A stretch of DNA of 64,000 bases from Oscillospiraceae bacterium (lineage in GTDB: Bacteria; Bacillota; Clostridia; Oscillospirales; Ruminococcaceae), in NCBI GenBank assembly GCA_022835495.1, contig BQOK01000001.1, positions 930,001 through 994,000 on the forward strand, read 5' to 3'. Position 1 is the first letter of the stretch. Each line of letters begins with the position of its first letter. The notes beneath the pieces were generated by a model. That model was not told where the DNA came from. It ran no database searches and worked only from the letters and a program-made list of their open reading frames with translations. A program made the position numbers and the translations under genes. Below, piece by piece: positions 40,279 through 48,879 of this stretch.

Positions 40279-40413
40279 TGTTTATCTCTCCCATTCCCAT
40301 ACTGTATTTTATCCACCTAAAATGGACAAAATTTTTATGATTCTGATCTTTAACATAATCATACATTTTTTCTGTGCTAAAGTCAAGAAAAATGAGCGCC
40401 TTTAACACATGGG

Positions 40414-40671
40414 ATGGGTGATGCAGTGAAGATCTATAGCTATAATGGCCGCAAAAATATATCTGGCGACCGTATCAGAGAAGCCAGACAAAAATTGAAA
40501 ATGTCTCAAGCCGACCTTGCGGCTCAAATGCAAGTTGAGGGGATCATTATTGAACGTGATAGCATTAGCAGAATTGAGATAGGCACAAGGTTTATTCCAG
40601 ATTATGAATTGCCTGTGTTTTCCAAAGTATTAAAAGTTTCAGTTGAATGGATTTTAGGGATGAAAAACTAA
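40414..40671 (+). CDS. XRE-family helix-turn-helix regulator
   Basis: An 85-residue protein that is almost entirely a Cro/C1-type domain (GDRIREARQKLKMSQADLAAQMQVEGIIIERDSISRIEIGTRFIPDYELPVFSKVLKVSVEWIL). The extended loop between helices 2 and 3 (VEGIIIERDSISRIE) occurs in a common subgroup of small clostridial regulators. No upstream ribosome site is obvious, so GTG 40426 is an alternative start. It belongs to the A+T-richer islet and ends in a strong hairpin. Confidence 0.85.
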   Translation: MGDAVKIYSYNGRKNISGDRIREARQKLKMSQADLAAQMQVEGIIIERDSISRIEIGTRFIPDYELPVFSKVLKVSVEWILGMKN

Positions 40672-40709
40672 AGAGTGTCTATGTTTTATGCAACATAGAC
40701 ACTCTTTTA
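40671..40709 (+). terminator. Terminator of the XRE gene
   Basis: Fifteen-base perfect arms (AAGAGTGTCTATGTT at 40671-40685, complement at 40692-40706) are followed by TTT. The stem begins in the stop codon. Confidence 0.9.
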
Positions 40710-40845
40710 TATTACTGATTTATGAAACACTGTGGAACGGATTAAAAACAGAGAAACGGCCTAGCCAAAGCTACGCCGTTTCCCGAAAGCATTCCTGTGC
40801 TGTTTTATGAGTGCCGCCGCTCTGCGGCCCCCTTTTGTGCGGGTG

Positions 40846-41910
40846 TCAAGTTTTGCCGTCCGGCTTCCAGCCGGGTTTTGCGGGCGGCTTTTTTGCCGCG
40901 GCCGCGGCCTTTAATTCGTCCAGTTTTTGCTGCTGGCGGGCCTGCTCCTGGGCCAGCTTGCGGGCCCGCTCGGCCAGCTTTTGCTGGGCGGCCGCCTGCA
41001 GCTGCCGCAGCTTTTCCTCCTGGGCCTTTTGCTGCTGGGCGGCCCGCTGGGCGGCAGTGAGACGCTGGGGCCGGGGCCGCTCGGGCTCGGCGGGCGGCGC
41101 TTGCCCGGCGGTTTTGGGAGGGATATCCGGCCCGGATTTTACCCAGGGCGACGGCTCGGGGGAGGCGGCGCCGGAGGGGGCCGGGGACTTTGGCGGGGCG
41201 CTGGGCTGCGCGGGCTTGGGGCCGGCGGCCGGAGCTGCCGCAGCGCCGGGTTCACAGGCGGGCACCGGCTGCGGGCTGTGGCCTGCCCGGGCGCGCTTTG
41301 GGGCCGCCTGTTTTTCCGGCGGCCCGGCGTGGCTGCCGGCGGCCTTGTTGGGGGCCGGCACTGCCGCGGGCCGGGATTCGGGTTCGGGGATGGCCCCGGG
41401 CGCGCTTGCCGGCCCGGCCTGTGGAGCGCTTGCGGGCTCTGCCGGCTGCGGCGCCGCTTCGCCCGCGGGAGCCGCGGGCCCGGAGGGGCTGGCTGCAGCC
41501 GGCCCGGCGGGCTCTGGGGCAGGCACGGCCGCCGGGGCGGGCTGTGCGGCGGGCTCGGCAAAGGCTGCCTGCTGCTCGGGGAGCGGCCCGGTTTCCTGGT
41601 CCAGCGCGGCGGCCCCTGCCAGGGCCTCGAGCGCCGCGCCGGAGGGCTCGCCGCTTTTCTTTTTGGGCTTTGCCGGCCGCTGCTGACGGGGCCGGGCTTT
41701 TTTGGGCGGCCTTGCGGCCGGGCGCAGGGTTTCAAACGCCTCGGCCAGAAAAGCGAGCCAGATGGCCGCGAACAGAGCGACGATGCACCAGAAGGTGATC
41801 TGATTGATTTTGTCGTCAAAGAAGGAGTAGCGCTGGAATACCATCAGCGCAAAACCGGCGCCCGCTGTGAGCACCAGGCTGATGAACAGGCTTTTGGCGA
41901 GATGCCGCAC
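40846..41910 (-). CDS. Ala/Pro-rich membrane-anchored protein of unknown function
   Basis: A 354-residue protein I do not recognise. Two hydrophobic segments (about residues 8-25 and 40-58) form an N-terminal membrane hairpin. A short basic stretch (KKARPRQQRPAKPKKK) and about 190 residues of low-complexity Ala/Pro/Glu/Gly follow. A C-terminal coiled coil rich in Gln, Lys and Ala (about 285-335) ends with basic PGWKPDGKT. The layout resembles a membrane-tethered linker or scaffold. It lies 37 bases after upp in the same direction and could be co-transcribed with the tsaE-tsaB-rpiB-upp genes. Sequence identity outside close relatives is likely to be poor. Confidence 0.7.
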   Translation of the reverse strand: MRHLAKSLFISLVLTAGAGFALMVFQRYSFFDDKINQITFWCIVALFAAIWLAFLAEAFETLRPAARPPKKARPRQQRPAKPKKKSGEPSGAALEALAGAAALDQETGPLPEQQAAFAEPAAQPAPAAVPAPEPAGPAAASPSGPAAPAGEAAPQPAEPASAPQAGPASAPGAIPEPESRPAAVPAPNKAAGSHAGPPEKQAAPKRARAGHSPQPVPACEPGAAAAPAAGPKPAQPSAPPKSPAPSGAASPEPSPWVKSGPDIPPKTAGQAPPAEPERPRPQRLTAAQRAAQQQKAQEEKLRQLQAAAQQKLAERARKLAQEQARQQQKLDELKAAAAAKKPPAKPGWKPDGKT

Positions 41911-41947
41911 GGGTCGTGCCCCCTTTCGCTGCCAGTGAGGCGGATTT

Positions 41948-42580
41948 TTACTTGGTGCCGAAGATGCGGTCGCCCGCGTCGCCGAGGCCCGGCACGATAT
42001 AGCCGTTCTCGTTCAGGTGATCGTCCAGCGCGGCCACGTAGATGTCCACGTCGGGATGCTGCTCGTGGAGCTTTGCCAGGCCTTCCGGCGCGGCGATGAT
42101 GCCCAGGAATTTGATGCTGCGGGCGCCGCGCTTTTTGATCTGAGTGATGGCGTCGCAGGCGCTGCCGCCGGTGGCCAGCATGGGATCCAGCACCAGCACG
42201 TCGCGCTCGGCAATGTCGGCGGGGAGCTTGCAGTAATATTCTACAGGGTCAAGAGTGGTTTCGTCCCGGTAAAGGCCGATGTGGCCCACCTTGGCGGCGG
42301 GAAGCAGGGTGAGCATGCCGTCGACCATGCCAAGGCCAGCGCGCAGGATGGGCACCAGGGCAAGCTTGCGGCCCGCCAGCTTGCGGGTCTTGGCAACGGC
42401 GATGGGGGTTTCCACTTCCACTTCCTCGGTGGGAAGGTCACGGGTGGCCTCGTAGCAAAGCAGCATTGCGATCTCGCTTACCAGCTCTTTGAATTCCTTG
42501 GTGCCGGTATTTTTGTCGCGCAGGTGGCTGACCTTGTGCTGTACCAGTGGGTGATCCAGGATCATGGGATTCTTGCTCAT
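41948..42580 (-). CDS. upp: Uracil phosphoribosyltransferase
   Basis: A 210-residue protein matching Upp end to end. Seen: [56 protein letters not shown], the PRPP-binding loop [12 protein letters not shown] (about residues 130-141) and the C-terminal [17 protein letters not shown]. It salvages uracil to UMP with PRPP. It lies 76 bases after rpiB in the same direction, a linkage common in Clostridia. Confidence 0.97.
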   Translation of the reverse strand: MSKNPMILDHPLVQHKVSHLRDKNTGTKEFKELVSEIAMLLCYEATRDLPTEEVEVETPIAVAKTRKLAGRKLALVPILRAGLGMVDGMLTLLPAAKVGHIGLYRDETTLDPVEYYCKLPADIAERDVLVLDPMLATGGSACDAITQIKKRGARSIKFLGIIAAPEGLAKLHEQHPDVDIYVAALDDHLNENGYIVPGLGDAGDRIFGTK

Positions 42581-42656
42581 TCTAACCGCTCCTAACTCTT
42601 CAACTTTTTTGCAGGGGTCCTAAAAAACGCACGGGGGTGCGTCCGTCGGCAGAAAT

Positions 42657-43103
42657 TCAGGTGCCCTCCAGGGCCATGAGTTTATCCACTCGGCGCTGGT
42701 GCCGCCCGCCCTCGAAGGGGGTGTTCAGAAACAGATCGGCCAGGTAGACGCCGAGGCCGGGGCCCACCACGCGCCCGCCCATGCACAGGGCGTTTGCGTC
42801 GTTGTGGCGGCGGGTGTATTCGGCGCTGAAGGCGTCGGAGCAGCAGCAGGCACGGATGCCCCGGATCTTGTTGGCGCTCATGGAGATGCCCACGCCGGTG
42901 CCGCAGAACAGCAGCGCCTTGCCGCATTCGCCGGCCACCACGGCGCGGCAGGCGGCCTGGGCCATGTCCGGGTAATCGCAGGGCTCGCCGGTGTAGCTGC
43001 CGAAGTCCCGGTAGGGGACGCCGGTTTCTTCCAGGTGCAGGCGCACCGCTTCTTTGAGTTCAAAACCGCCGTGGTCGGCGGCCAGGGCAACGGGGGTTGT
43101 CAT
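42657..43103 (-). CDS. rpiB: Ribose-5-phosphate isomerase B
   Basis: A 148-residue RpiB/LacAB family protein. AADHGGFELKE at the N-terminus (Asp10, His11), GKALLFCGTGVGISMSANKIRGIRA with catalytic Cys67, the HNDANALCMGGRV segment and the phosphate-binding Arg residues near the end are all present. It interconverts ribose 5-phosphate and ribulose 5-phosphate. The start overlaps the tsaB stop by four bases. Confidence 0.95.
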   Translation of the reverse strand: MTTPVALAADHGGFELKEAVRLHLEETGVPYRDFGSYTGEPCDYPDMAQAACRAVVAGECGKALLFCGTGVGISMSANKIRGIRACCCSDAFSAEYTRRHNDANALCMGGRVVGPGLGVYLADLFLNTPFEGGRHQRRVDKLMALEGT

Positions 43104-43810
43104 AGAGGGCCTCCTTTTGATTTTTCACGCTCGGCGCGCTCGCGCTCGGCCTGGCTGAGCCGGTGGTAGCTGGGCACAAGGGCCGCGGGCAAAACGCACT
43201 GGCCGGCGGCGTGCATGCGCGCGGCGGCAAGGCACACGCCGAGCCCCCGCACATGGCCCAGCGCCGGGGGCGGGGCCTGCACGCCGGGAATTTGACCGTA
43301 TTCATTATAGCATAGCTTGGCCCCGTCACCAACAAAAAACAGAGGCTTTTTGCAATTTTTGATAAACGCCGCAAGGCTTGTTACGGGGGCCGCGGCGTCT
43401 GGCGCAAGGCGCGCGTGGCCGGGGGCCAGATCGAACGCCGCCCAGTAGACCTGGCCGCGGCGCGCGTCCAGGGCCGTGAGGACCGTGCCCTCGCCGCCCG
43501 GGCAGCCCTGGGCCAGCGCCTCCAGGGTGGAGACCGGCGCGCACAGCGCGCCGGTGGGGAACGCCATGCCCTTTACCGCCGCCAGGCCGATGCGCAGCCC
43601 GGTAAAGCTGCCCGGACCGCTGCACACCCCCCACACGTCCACATCAGCCGGACCGAGACCTGCCGAGCGGAAGGCACCGTCCACCAGGCCCATCAGGGTT
43701 TCGCTGTGGGTGAGGCCGGTGTTGAGAAAGGATTCGCAGACGAGCTGCCCATCCTGCAGGAGGGCGGCCGACACGGTGCGGCCCGCGGTGTCGAGACCGA
43801 AGAACGTCAT
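43100..43810 (-). CDS. tsaB: tRNA threonylcarbamoyladenosine biosynthesis protein TsaB
   Basis: A 236-residue ASKHA-fold protein: MTFFGLDTAGRTVSAALL at the start, NTGLTHSETLMGLVDGAF, and the TsaB hallmark CSGPGSFTGLRIGLAAVKGMAF (about residues 64-85). TsaB is the dimerising partner of TsaD in the t6A37 tRNA-modification complex with TsaE. The start (43810) is fixed by its 4-base overlap with tsaE; the open frame further upstream is a shadow. The C-terminal third is less conserved. Confidence 0.93.
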   Translation of the reverse strand: MTFFGLDTAGRTVSAALLQDGQLVCESFLNTGLTHSETLMGLVDGAFRSAGLGPADVDVWGVCSGPGSFTGLRIGLAAVKGMAFPTGALCAPVSTLEALAQGCPGGEGTVLTALDARRGQVYWAAFDLAPGHARLAPDAAAPVTSLAAFIKNCKKPLFFVGDGAKLCYNEYGQIPGVQAPPPALGHVRGLGVCLAAARMHAAGQCVLPAALVPSYHRLSQAERERAEREKSKGGPL

Positions 43811-44232
43811 AGCTGCACCCCCTCGATGGTGATTTGGCGCGTTTGCCCGGACAAGGGCCGGAGATCCACGGTGACCGGGTGCTCCGCCGCCAAAAGGGCG
43901 GCAAAATTTTCGCTCCACTCGGCGGCGACCACCGCGCCTTCGTCCAGATAGTCGTAAAGGCCGGCGGCCAGAAGGTCCTCCTCGCTGGAGAGGCGGTACA
44001 GATCGAAATGGGCCAGGGGGCGGGGGCCCCTGTAGTAGTTTACAATGGCAAAGGTGGGGCTGGACACCGGGTCGGCGCAGCCAAGGCCCGCGGCCAGGCC
44101 CTCGGTGAAAGCGGTTTTGCCCGCGCCGAGGCCCCCGGTGAAGCACACCAGCGTGCCGGGCGGCAGCGCGGCCGCGAGCCTGCGGCCCAGGGCCACCGTT
44201 TCGGCCCGGCTGTGGGTGATGAAAACCGCCAT
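43807..44232 (-). CDS. tsaE: tRNA threonylcarbamoyladenosine biosynthesis ATPase TsaE
   Basis: A 141-residue P-loop ATPase. Walker A is FTGGLGAGKTAFTEG (residues 31-45), then PVSSPTFAIVNYYRG, and HFDLYRLSSEEDLLAAGLYDYL is the TsaE motif. The late VVAAEWSENFAALL is also typical. It regulates the TsaB-TsaD complex during t6A synthesis. It is the first gene of the leftward tsaE-tsaB-rpiB-upp run. AGGTGCC-type spacing gives a moderate ribosome site (GGAGG at 44244-44248 on the minus strand). Confidence 0.93.
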   Translation of the reverse strand: MAVFITHSRAETVALGRRLAAALPPGTLVCFTGGLGAGKTAFTEGLAAGLGCADPVSSPTFAIVNYYRGPRPLAHFDLYRLSSEEDLLAAGLYDYLDEGAVVAAEWSENFAALLAAEHPVTVDLRPLSGQTRQITIEGVQL

Positions 44233-44484
44233 GGACACGGCACCTCCTTTTTTATTTGAAATGCAAGGGAAAAAGGCTGGGGCGGGCCCCGGCGCGCCGA
44301 GCGGGCGGACCGCCTGCGCAATTATTACAATTATACCCCCGCTGCGACAAAAGTTCAACCGCACCGGGGCCAGGCGCGCAAAACGGGAAGCAGAGAAAAC
44401 AGAGGAGATTTGCGCAAAAAAGTTGCCAGCGGGAGGCAACTGGGATATAATAAGTAAAATCTGAACGGGAAAGGGGGGCGCGCT

Positions 44485-45669
44485 GTGTTCAAGATCATCC
44501 GGCAGTACATCAAGGCAACCGACAAGCTGTATCTGTGCCTGTGTGTGTGCTGCTCGGTGCTGAGCGTTGTGACTCTCGTTTCGCTGGGCATGGAGAACGG
44601 CGGGTTTGCGGTGGACGCCTTTGACGGAAGCGTTACCGGCCTGGGCGCTTACCGGAACGCGTTCGTGCAGGCCGCGGCCAGCCTGCTGGGACTGGTGTGC
44701 GCCATTGTTCTTTCCTGCATCGACTACCGCGCCCTGGTAAAGATCTGGCCGGTGCACGTGATCCTCTCGTGGGGGATGGTGCTTGTGACCCTGACCCATT
44801 TGAAGCTGGGGCCGGTGACCCTGGGGTATGCCCCCAGCAACACCGACAACTTCAGCTGGATCCGGATGGGCCCGTTGAGTTTGCAGCCCACCGAGCTTGC
44901 AAAGATCAGTTTTATTTTGACCTTTGCCATGCACCTTGACAATGTGCGGGAGCGCATCAACGAGCCCAAAACGCTGGCAAAGCTGCTGCTGCACATCCTG
45001 GCGGCGGTGGCGGTGGTGCACGTGCAGGGCGACGACGGCACCGCCATTGTGTTCGCCACCATCGGCTGCATGATGCTGTTTGCGGCGGGGCTTGCGTGGA
45101 AGTATATTTTGTCGGCCATTGCGCTGGGGGTGACGGGCCTTTCGGTGATCCTGACGTTTTTCCCGGACAAGGTGTTCAAGGGCTACCAATTCGACCGCAT
45201 CATGGTGCTGTTCGACCCCAGCTACGATCTGGACCTTGCACGCCAGCAGCTGGGGGGAAAAACGGCCATTGGGTCGGGGCAGATCTTTGGCCGGGGATTT
45301 TTTACCGGCGACCATTACACCGTGATCAACGCCCAGGACGATTTTATTTTCAGCTACCTGGCCGAGTGCGTGGGCTTTGTGGGATGTGTGATCGTGCTGG
45401 CGATCCTGTTCACGATTGCGATACGCACCCTGACCACCGGGCTGCGCAGCGAGGACCACATTGGGACCTACATCTGCGTGGGCGTGTTTGCGGCCATCAG
45501 CTGGCAGATCATCATCAACCTGGGCATGAACCTCTCGGTGCTGCCGGTGATCGGCGTGACCCTGCCCTTTTTCTCGGCGGGCGGGACCAGCGCGCTGATG
45601 ATGTATTTGAGCGTGGGCATTGTGACCAGCGTGTTTATGCACAACAAGAAAAAGCTGTTCAGCGATTGA
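44485..45669 (+). CDS. FtsW/RodA/SpoVE-family glycan polymerase
   Basis: A 394-residue polytopic SEDS protein with about ten hydrophobic segments. Conserved SEDS elements are present: NFSWIRMGPLSLQPTELAKI (about residues 128-147), GDDGTAIVF with the catalytic-type Asp in the long loop, NAQDDFIFSYLAE (about 285) and NLGMNLSVLPVIGVTLPFFSAGGTS (about 340-364). SEDS proteins polymerise peptidoglycan with a class B PBP partner, not seen in the window. The closest subtype (RodA, FtsW or SpoVE) cannot be decided. The start is GTG with AAAGGGGGG upstream. Confidence 0.92.
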   Translation: MFKIIRQYIKATDKLYLCLCVCCSVLSVVTLVSLGMENGGFAVDAFDGSVTGLGAYRNAFVQAAASLLGLVCAIVLSCIDYRALVKIWPVHVILSWGMVLVTLTHLKLGPVTLGYAPSNTDNFSWIRMGPLSLQPTELAKISFILTFAMHLDNVRERINEPKTLAKLLLHILAAVAVVHVQGDDGTAIVFATIGCMMLFAAGLAWKYILSAIALGVTGLSVILTFFPDKVFKGYQFDRIMVLFDPSYDLDLARQQLGGKTAIGSGQIFGRGFFTGDHYTVINAQDDFIFSYLAECVGFVGCVIVLAILFTIAIRTLTTGLRSEDHIGTYICVGVFAAISWQIIINLGMNLSVLPVIGVTLPFFSAGGTSALMMYLSVGIVTSVFMHNKKKLFSD

Positions 45670-45686
45670 GCGCACAGGGCACATAA

Positions 45687-45723
45687 AAGCGCCCGGCAGG
45701 GAAAGGATCCCCGCCGGGCGCTT
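45687..45723. terminator. Bidirectional terminator after RodA-like gene
   Basis: Eleven-base arms (AAGCGCCCGGC at 45687-45697 and complement at 45713-45723) between convergent genes. Confidence 0.85.
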
Positions 45724-45753
45724 GCTGTTTGCAGCCGCAAAACCAGGCGCCGC

Positions 45754-46242
45754 TTACCGGTGGTAGCGCAGCGCGCAGATCTCGTCGCCCCGGGCGATGG
45801 CCTTGGGCAGGTCGAGGGTGCAGCCATAGCTCTCGCCGATGCCGCGGTCGCCGCACATGGCAATGTCGCACAGCTTTGCGATCTGCTCGTCGGTACAGCC
45901 GGCCTTCTGCCAGGCCTTGACCAGCGGGCAGTAATGAAAGTCGATGTCGAGATGGTCGTCGTCGCAGCGCTTGATATCCATTTCGAACACCAGCTGGGCC
46001 GCCTTGCTGAACAGGGTCTTACGCAGCCCGATGAGGCTGGGGGTGCCGCCCTTTTTTACCAGGCCGGCACCCTGGGAGAGCCCGCAGCGCTTGATGGCGG
46101 CCGGGGCGAACTGCTCGGCGGGAAGGCCCGCCTTTTCGGCTTCGTCGCACAGAAGATACAGCCAGAGCGCCCGGTGCTCCAGCAGCTCGCGGATGGAGGC
46201 GAGCAGCGCGGCCTTGTGCCGGGGTTCGTTGTGGATGCTCAT
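45754..46242 (-). CDS. L-2-amino-thiazoline-4-carboxylic acid hydrolase family protein
   Basis: A 162-residue protein with the ATC-hydrolase-family pattern. FEMDIKRCDDDHLDIDFHYCPLVKAWQKAGCTDEQIAKLCDIAMCGDRGIGESYG (about residues 83-138) carries the conserved His-Tyr-Cys-Pro and CDIAM-GDR segments. ATC hydrolase opens the thiazoline ring to S-carbamoyl-cysteine in Pseudomonas. In Clostridia most members have no tested function and may be thiol-dependent hydrolases. It is a single leftward gene with GGAGG upstream of the ATG. Confidence 0.8.
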   Translation of the reverse strand: MSIHNEPRHKAALLASIRELLEHRALWLYLLCDEAEKAGLPAEQFAPAAIKRCGLSQGAGLVKKGGTPSLIGLRKTLFSKAAQLVFEMDIKRCDDDHLDIDFHYCPLVKAWQKAGCTDEQIAKLCDIAMCGDRGIGESYGCTLDLPKAIARGDEICALRYHR

Positions 46243-46437
46243 GGGGAAAACCTCCTTTTGGCCCGCGGAAGGCGGGCGCTTTTTATGCTTTGTGCTTTCA
46301 TTGTAGCATGTTTTGGCAAAACGGGGCGGAAAAAAGAAAAAAGTTTTTTTGGTTTTTTTTGCAGGTTTGTGAAATAATTCTATGGCGGCAATCGTCTAAT
46401 AAGTACAAACGCCGATTCAAAAGAGGAGGGGAAATAA

Positions 46438-46773
46438 ATGCGGTGGATGTGGATCATGATGGGATTGTTGGCGGGCGCCGCTGCGCTCACTCTGCTGGGG
46501 GCGTGGAGCCGGAAGGTTCGCCGCACCTCCAAGGGAGAGGTGAGCCTGATGGCCGCCGTGAAGCGGGTGAGCCTGACGGGCGAGGCCGGCCCGGCGGTGT
46601 GTTTTGTTTCCCGCGGGCAGGAGCTGAGCTTTGCCGTGCCCCGCGAGATCGCGCGGCAGCTGCGGCCCGGACAGCGCGGTGTGCTGACCTTCAGCGGGCG
46701 CGAGTTCGTATATTTTGTGCCCAAGGAAGAGCTGTTCCCCCAGGAAGAGGGCGGCCTGCCGCAGGTATCCTGA
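46438..46773 (+). CDS. DUF2500-like small membrane protein
   Basis: A 111-residue protein with one N-terminal hydrophobic segment (about residues 4-22), a short basic stretch, and a beta-rich C-terminal domain (VCFVSRGQELSFAVPREIARQLRPGQRGVLTFSGREFVYFVPKE). The pattern of a conserved hydrophobic strand, F-V-P, then LRPGQRGVLTFSGREFVYF resembles DUF2500. The function is unknown. AGAGGAGGGG precedes the ATG. A perfect 22-base-arm hairpin follows. Confidence 0.7.
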   Translation: MRWMWIMMGLLAGAAALTLLGAWSRKVRRTSKGEVSLMAAVKRVSLTGEAGPAVCFVSRGQELSFAVPREIARQLRPGQRGVLTFSGREFVYFVPKEELFPQEEGGLPQVS

Positions 46774-46779
46774 AATTAA

Positions 46780-46827
46780 CCCATAACAAAGGGGCCGCGC
46801 CGAAAGGCGCGGCCCCTTTGTTATGGG
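46780..46827 (+). terminator. Strong terminator after DUF2500-like gene
   Basis: Perfect 22-base arms (46780-46801 and 46806-46827, inner CCGCGCC/GGCGCGG) with a GAAA tetraloop; TTTGTTATGGG forms the far arm. Confidence 0.9.
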
Positions 46828-46886
46828 CGGCCTGGCGGGAGCCGCCCGGAGCAGACGGGGTGAGGGGGGAGGCGCGCCGGAAAAGA

Positions 46887-46902
46887 CTATCAGCAATGAT
46901 AG
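46887..46902 (+). promoter_or_regulatory. Putative LuxR/MalT-type activator site A
   Basis: CTATCAGCAATGATAG, a palindrome with arms CTATCA/TGATAG, lies exactly 23 bases before TATAAT (46926-46931) of the flavin-reductase gene. An almost identical element has the same spacing at 51520. Its centre is near -43, the usual position for class II activators. Confidence 0.75.
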
Positions 46903-46925
46903 GTTGCATTGCGTGCGCGCCGTTT

Positions 46926-46931
46926 TATAAT
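46926..46931 (+). promoter_or_regulatory. -10 element of the flavin-reductase gene
   Basis: A perfect TATAAT with only a weak TTGCAT-like -35 at 46904, about 85 bases before the start codon; it fits an activator-dependent promoter. Confidence 0.7.
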
Positions 46932-47015
46932 GGAGCATAAGAGTTGAGACCGGATTGCTGCGGCAGAGCAGAAAAAGGCGGCCCGGCCCCCGCGGCGGCC
47001 GCAGGGAGGTTTATG

Positions 47016-48623
47016 ATGAACAAAACGATCTACGAGGGAGAGGCATGGCTGGGCGCGCCGCCCGAAATCGGCGAGAGCCAAATTGAGAAAACGCTGGAAG
47101 CCGACGTGGTGGTGGTGGGCGCGGGCCTTGCGGGCGTGGCCGCGGCGCGGGCCGCGGCCGAGCTGGGCAGCACGGTGATCCTGCTGGAAAAATGCGGGAC
47201 GCCCCAGGCCCGCTCGGGCGATTTTGCGGTGATGGACAGCCGCGTGGCCGAGGTGTGGGGCCGGCGCGAGGTGGACAAGGTGCAGATCGTGAACGATCTG
47301 ATGCGGGACATGGCGTACAAGGCGAGCCAGAGCATTCTGCGGCGCTGGGCGGACGAGGCGGGAGAGGCCTTTGACTGGTACCTGGAGGGGTACCCCGGCA
47401 TTCCGGTGATGAGGACCACGGCCTCGGCGCCGCCCCAGGGCGCGGAGTGCTGGCTGCAGCCCCGCCGCTGCCCGAGCCCCGAAACCTTTGAAAACAGCAC
47501 CGAGCGGTTCCGGTGCTACCAGACCACCGCCTGGGTGCGCCCCACCCATATCCCGGTGTTCCGGGGGAACCTGCGCTTGGCAATGGAGACGGGGCGGGTG
47601 CAGTGCCTGTGCGACGCGCCGGTGGTAAAGCTGCTGCGCGGCGCGGACGGCCGCGTGCAGGGCGCTGTGGCCGAGACCGGACCGGGGCGCTACCTGCGGG
47701 CGGCCGCGAAGAAAGGCGTGGTGCTGAGCACCGGCGATTACATGAGCAACGCCGCGATGCTGCGGCGGTTTTGCCCCGGCATGGCGGATACCCCCCAGCT
47801 GTGGCTGGGGCGGGATAAAAACCGCGTGCCCTGCAACACCGGCGACGGCCACCGCATGGGCATGTGGGTGGGCGCAAAATTGCAGGACAGCCCGCACGCC
47901 CCCTGCGCCCACCACATGGGAAGCGTGTTCGGCGCTTCGGGCTTTGTGCTGCTGAACACCCGCGGCCTGCGCTTTGTGAACGAGGACGCCCCCGGCCAGC
48001 AGATCGGCAGCCAGATCGAGAGCCTGCCGGACAAAACGGCCTGGCAGTTCGTGGACAGCGGCTGGCCCCGCCAGGTGAAGCGGGTGCACCCCAACCACGG
48101 TTCCGTCTGTTTTTCGGTGACCGACGAGGAACTGGAGGACGGCACGCTGTTCAGCAAGCTTTCCACCATTGACAATTATATCTCGCCGGGGCTGGTGGAA
48201 AAGGCCGTGGCGGCGGGCAAGCTGCTGCGCGCCGACACGCTGGAGGAGCTGGTGGAGCGCACCGGGCTGCCCAGTGAGCAGGCGCTGGACAGCCTTGCGC
48301 GCTACAACGCGCTGTGCCGCGCCGGGCGCGACCTGGACTACGGCAAGCGGGCGCTGCGCCTGTTCCCGGTGGAGCAGGGCCCGTTTTACGCGGCAAAATT
48401 TGTGCCCGCCACCATGATCGCGGTGATGGGAGGGCTGGAGAGCGACGAGGAGGCCCGCTGCTACGACACGGAGGGCAGGGCGATCCCCGGCCTGTACGTG
48501 GCGGGCAACGTGCAGGGCAACCGCTTTTCGGTGGACTACCCGCTGACCGTGCCCGGGCTGAGCCATTCCATCGCGCTGACCTTTGGGCGCATTGCGGGGC
48601 GCAGCGCGGCGCTGCAGAAGTAG
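47016..48623 (+). CDS. FAD-binding oxidoreductase, fumarate reductase/flavocytochrome-like
   Basis: A 535-residue flavoprotein. The dinucleotide fold VVVVGAGLAGVAAARAAAELGSTVILLEK begins near residue 30. GVVLSTGDY, NTGDGHRMGMWVGA, a GLRFVNED segment and the C-terminal FAD motif IPGLYVAGNVQGNRF with SHSIALTFGRIAG place it in the FAD_binding_2 (succinate dehydrogenase/fumarate reductase flavoprotein-like) family. No signal peptide, FMN-binding or heme domain is seen, so it is a cytoplasmic single-domain enzyme. The substrate is unknown; a C=C bond is likely. ATG 47016 (or 47013) follows AGGGAGG. Its promoter shares an operator with the 51.7 kb sugar operon. Confidence 0.85.
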   Translation: MNKTIYEGEAWLGAPPEIGESQIEKTLEADVVVVGAGLAGVAAARAAAELGSTVILLEKCGTPQARSGDFAVMDSRVAEVWGRREVDKVQIVNDLMRDMAYKASQSILRRWADEAGEAFDWYLEGYPGIPVMRTTASAPPQGAECWLQPRRCPSPETFENSTERFRCYQTTAWVRPTHIPVFRGNLRLAMETGRVQCLCDAPVVKLLRGADGRVQGAVAETGPGRYLRAAAKKGVVLSTGDYMSNAAMLRRFCPGMADTPQLWLGRDKNRVPCNTGDGHRMGMWVGAKLQDSPHAPCAHHMGSVFGASGFVLLNTRGLRFVNEDAPGQQIGSQIESLPDKTAWQFVDSGWPRQVKRVHPNHGSVCFSVTDEELEDGTLFSKLSTIDNYISPGLVEKAVAAGKLLRADTLEELVERTGLPSEQALDSLARYNALCRAGRDLDYGKRALRLFPVEQGPFYAAKFVPATMIAVMGGLESDEEARCYDTEGRAIPGLYVAGNVQGNRFSVDYPLTVPGLSHSIALTFGRIAGRSAALQK

Positions 48624-48700
48624 CCGCGGCGCCGCGGGCCGGGCGGGCGCAAAGGGGCCTGCGGGCCGGATTGGAAACACCACAGGACGGTGCGCTTTTT

Positions 48701-48747
48701 ACAGGCCGCCGGGATGGGGCAGGAGCCCCGCCCCGGCGGCCTGTTTG
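48701..48747 (+). terminator. Terminator-like hairpin after flavin-reductase gene
   Basis: Thirteen-base arms (ACAGGCCGCCGGG at 48701-48713, complement at 48732-48744) with an inner GGGGC/GCCCC stem; only TTT follows. Confidence 0.75.
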
Positions 48748-48781
48748 CGCGAAGGGGCAAAGATTGCCAAAAGGTGAAAAC

Positions 48782-48810
48782 TTGAATAATGATTTGTGGA
48801 GCGGTATAAT
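48782..48810 (+). promoter_or_regulatory. Promoter of the LuxR/MalT-like regulator
   Basis: TTGAAT (48782-48787), a 17-base spacer and TATAAT (48805-48810), 70 bases before the start codon. It lacks the CTATNA-type operator, suggesting constitutive expression of the activator. Confidence 0.75.
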
Positions 48811-48879
48811 GAATTAACATGAAAAAAACCGCGTTTACAGCACGAAAATAGCGAAATTGCTGCAAAGGAGGGGCGCTTT

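Noticed and set aside
40015-40671. AbrB and XRE genes as a toxin-antitoxin pair
   Set aside because: Both are DNA-binding proteins transcribed divergently; no toxin-like protein is adjacent.
48782-48796. A third copy of the CTATNA-type operator in front of the MalT-like gene
   Set aside because: Only an AATGAT half resembles the motif and it lies 11 rather than about 25 bases before the -10, so it is probably the normal spacer.
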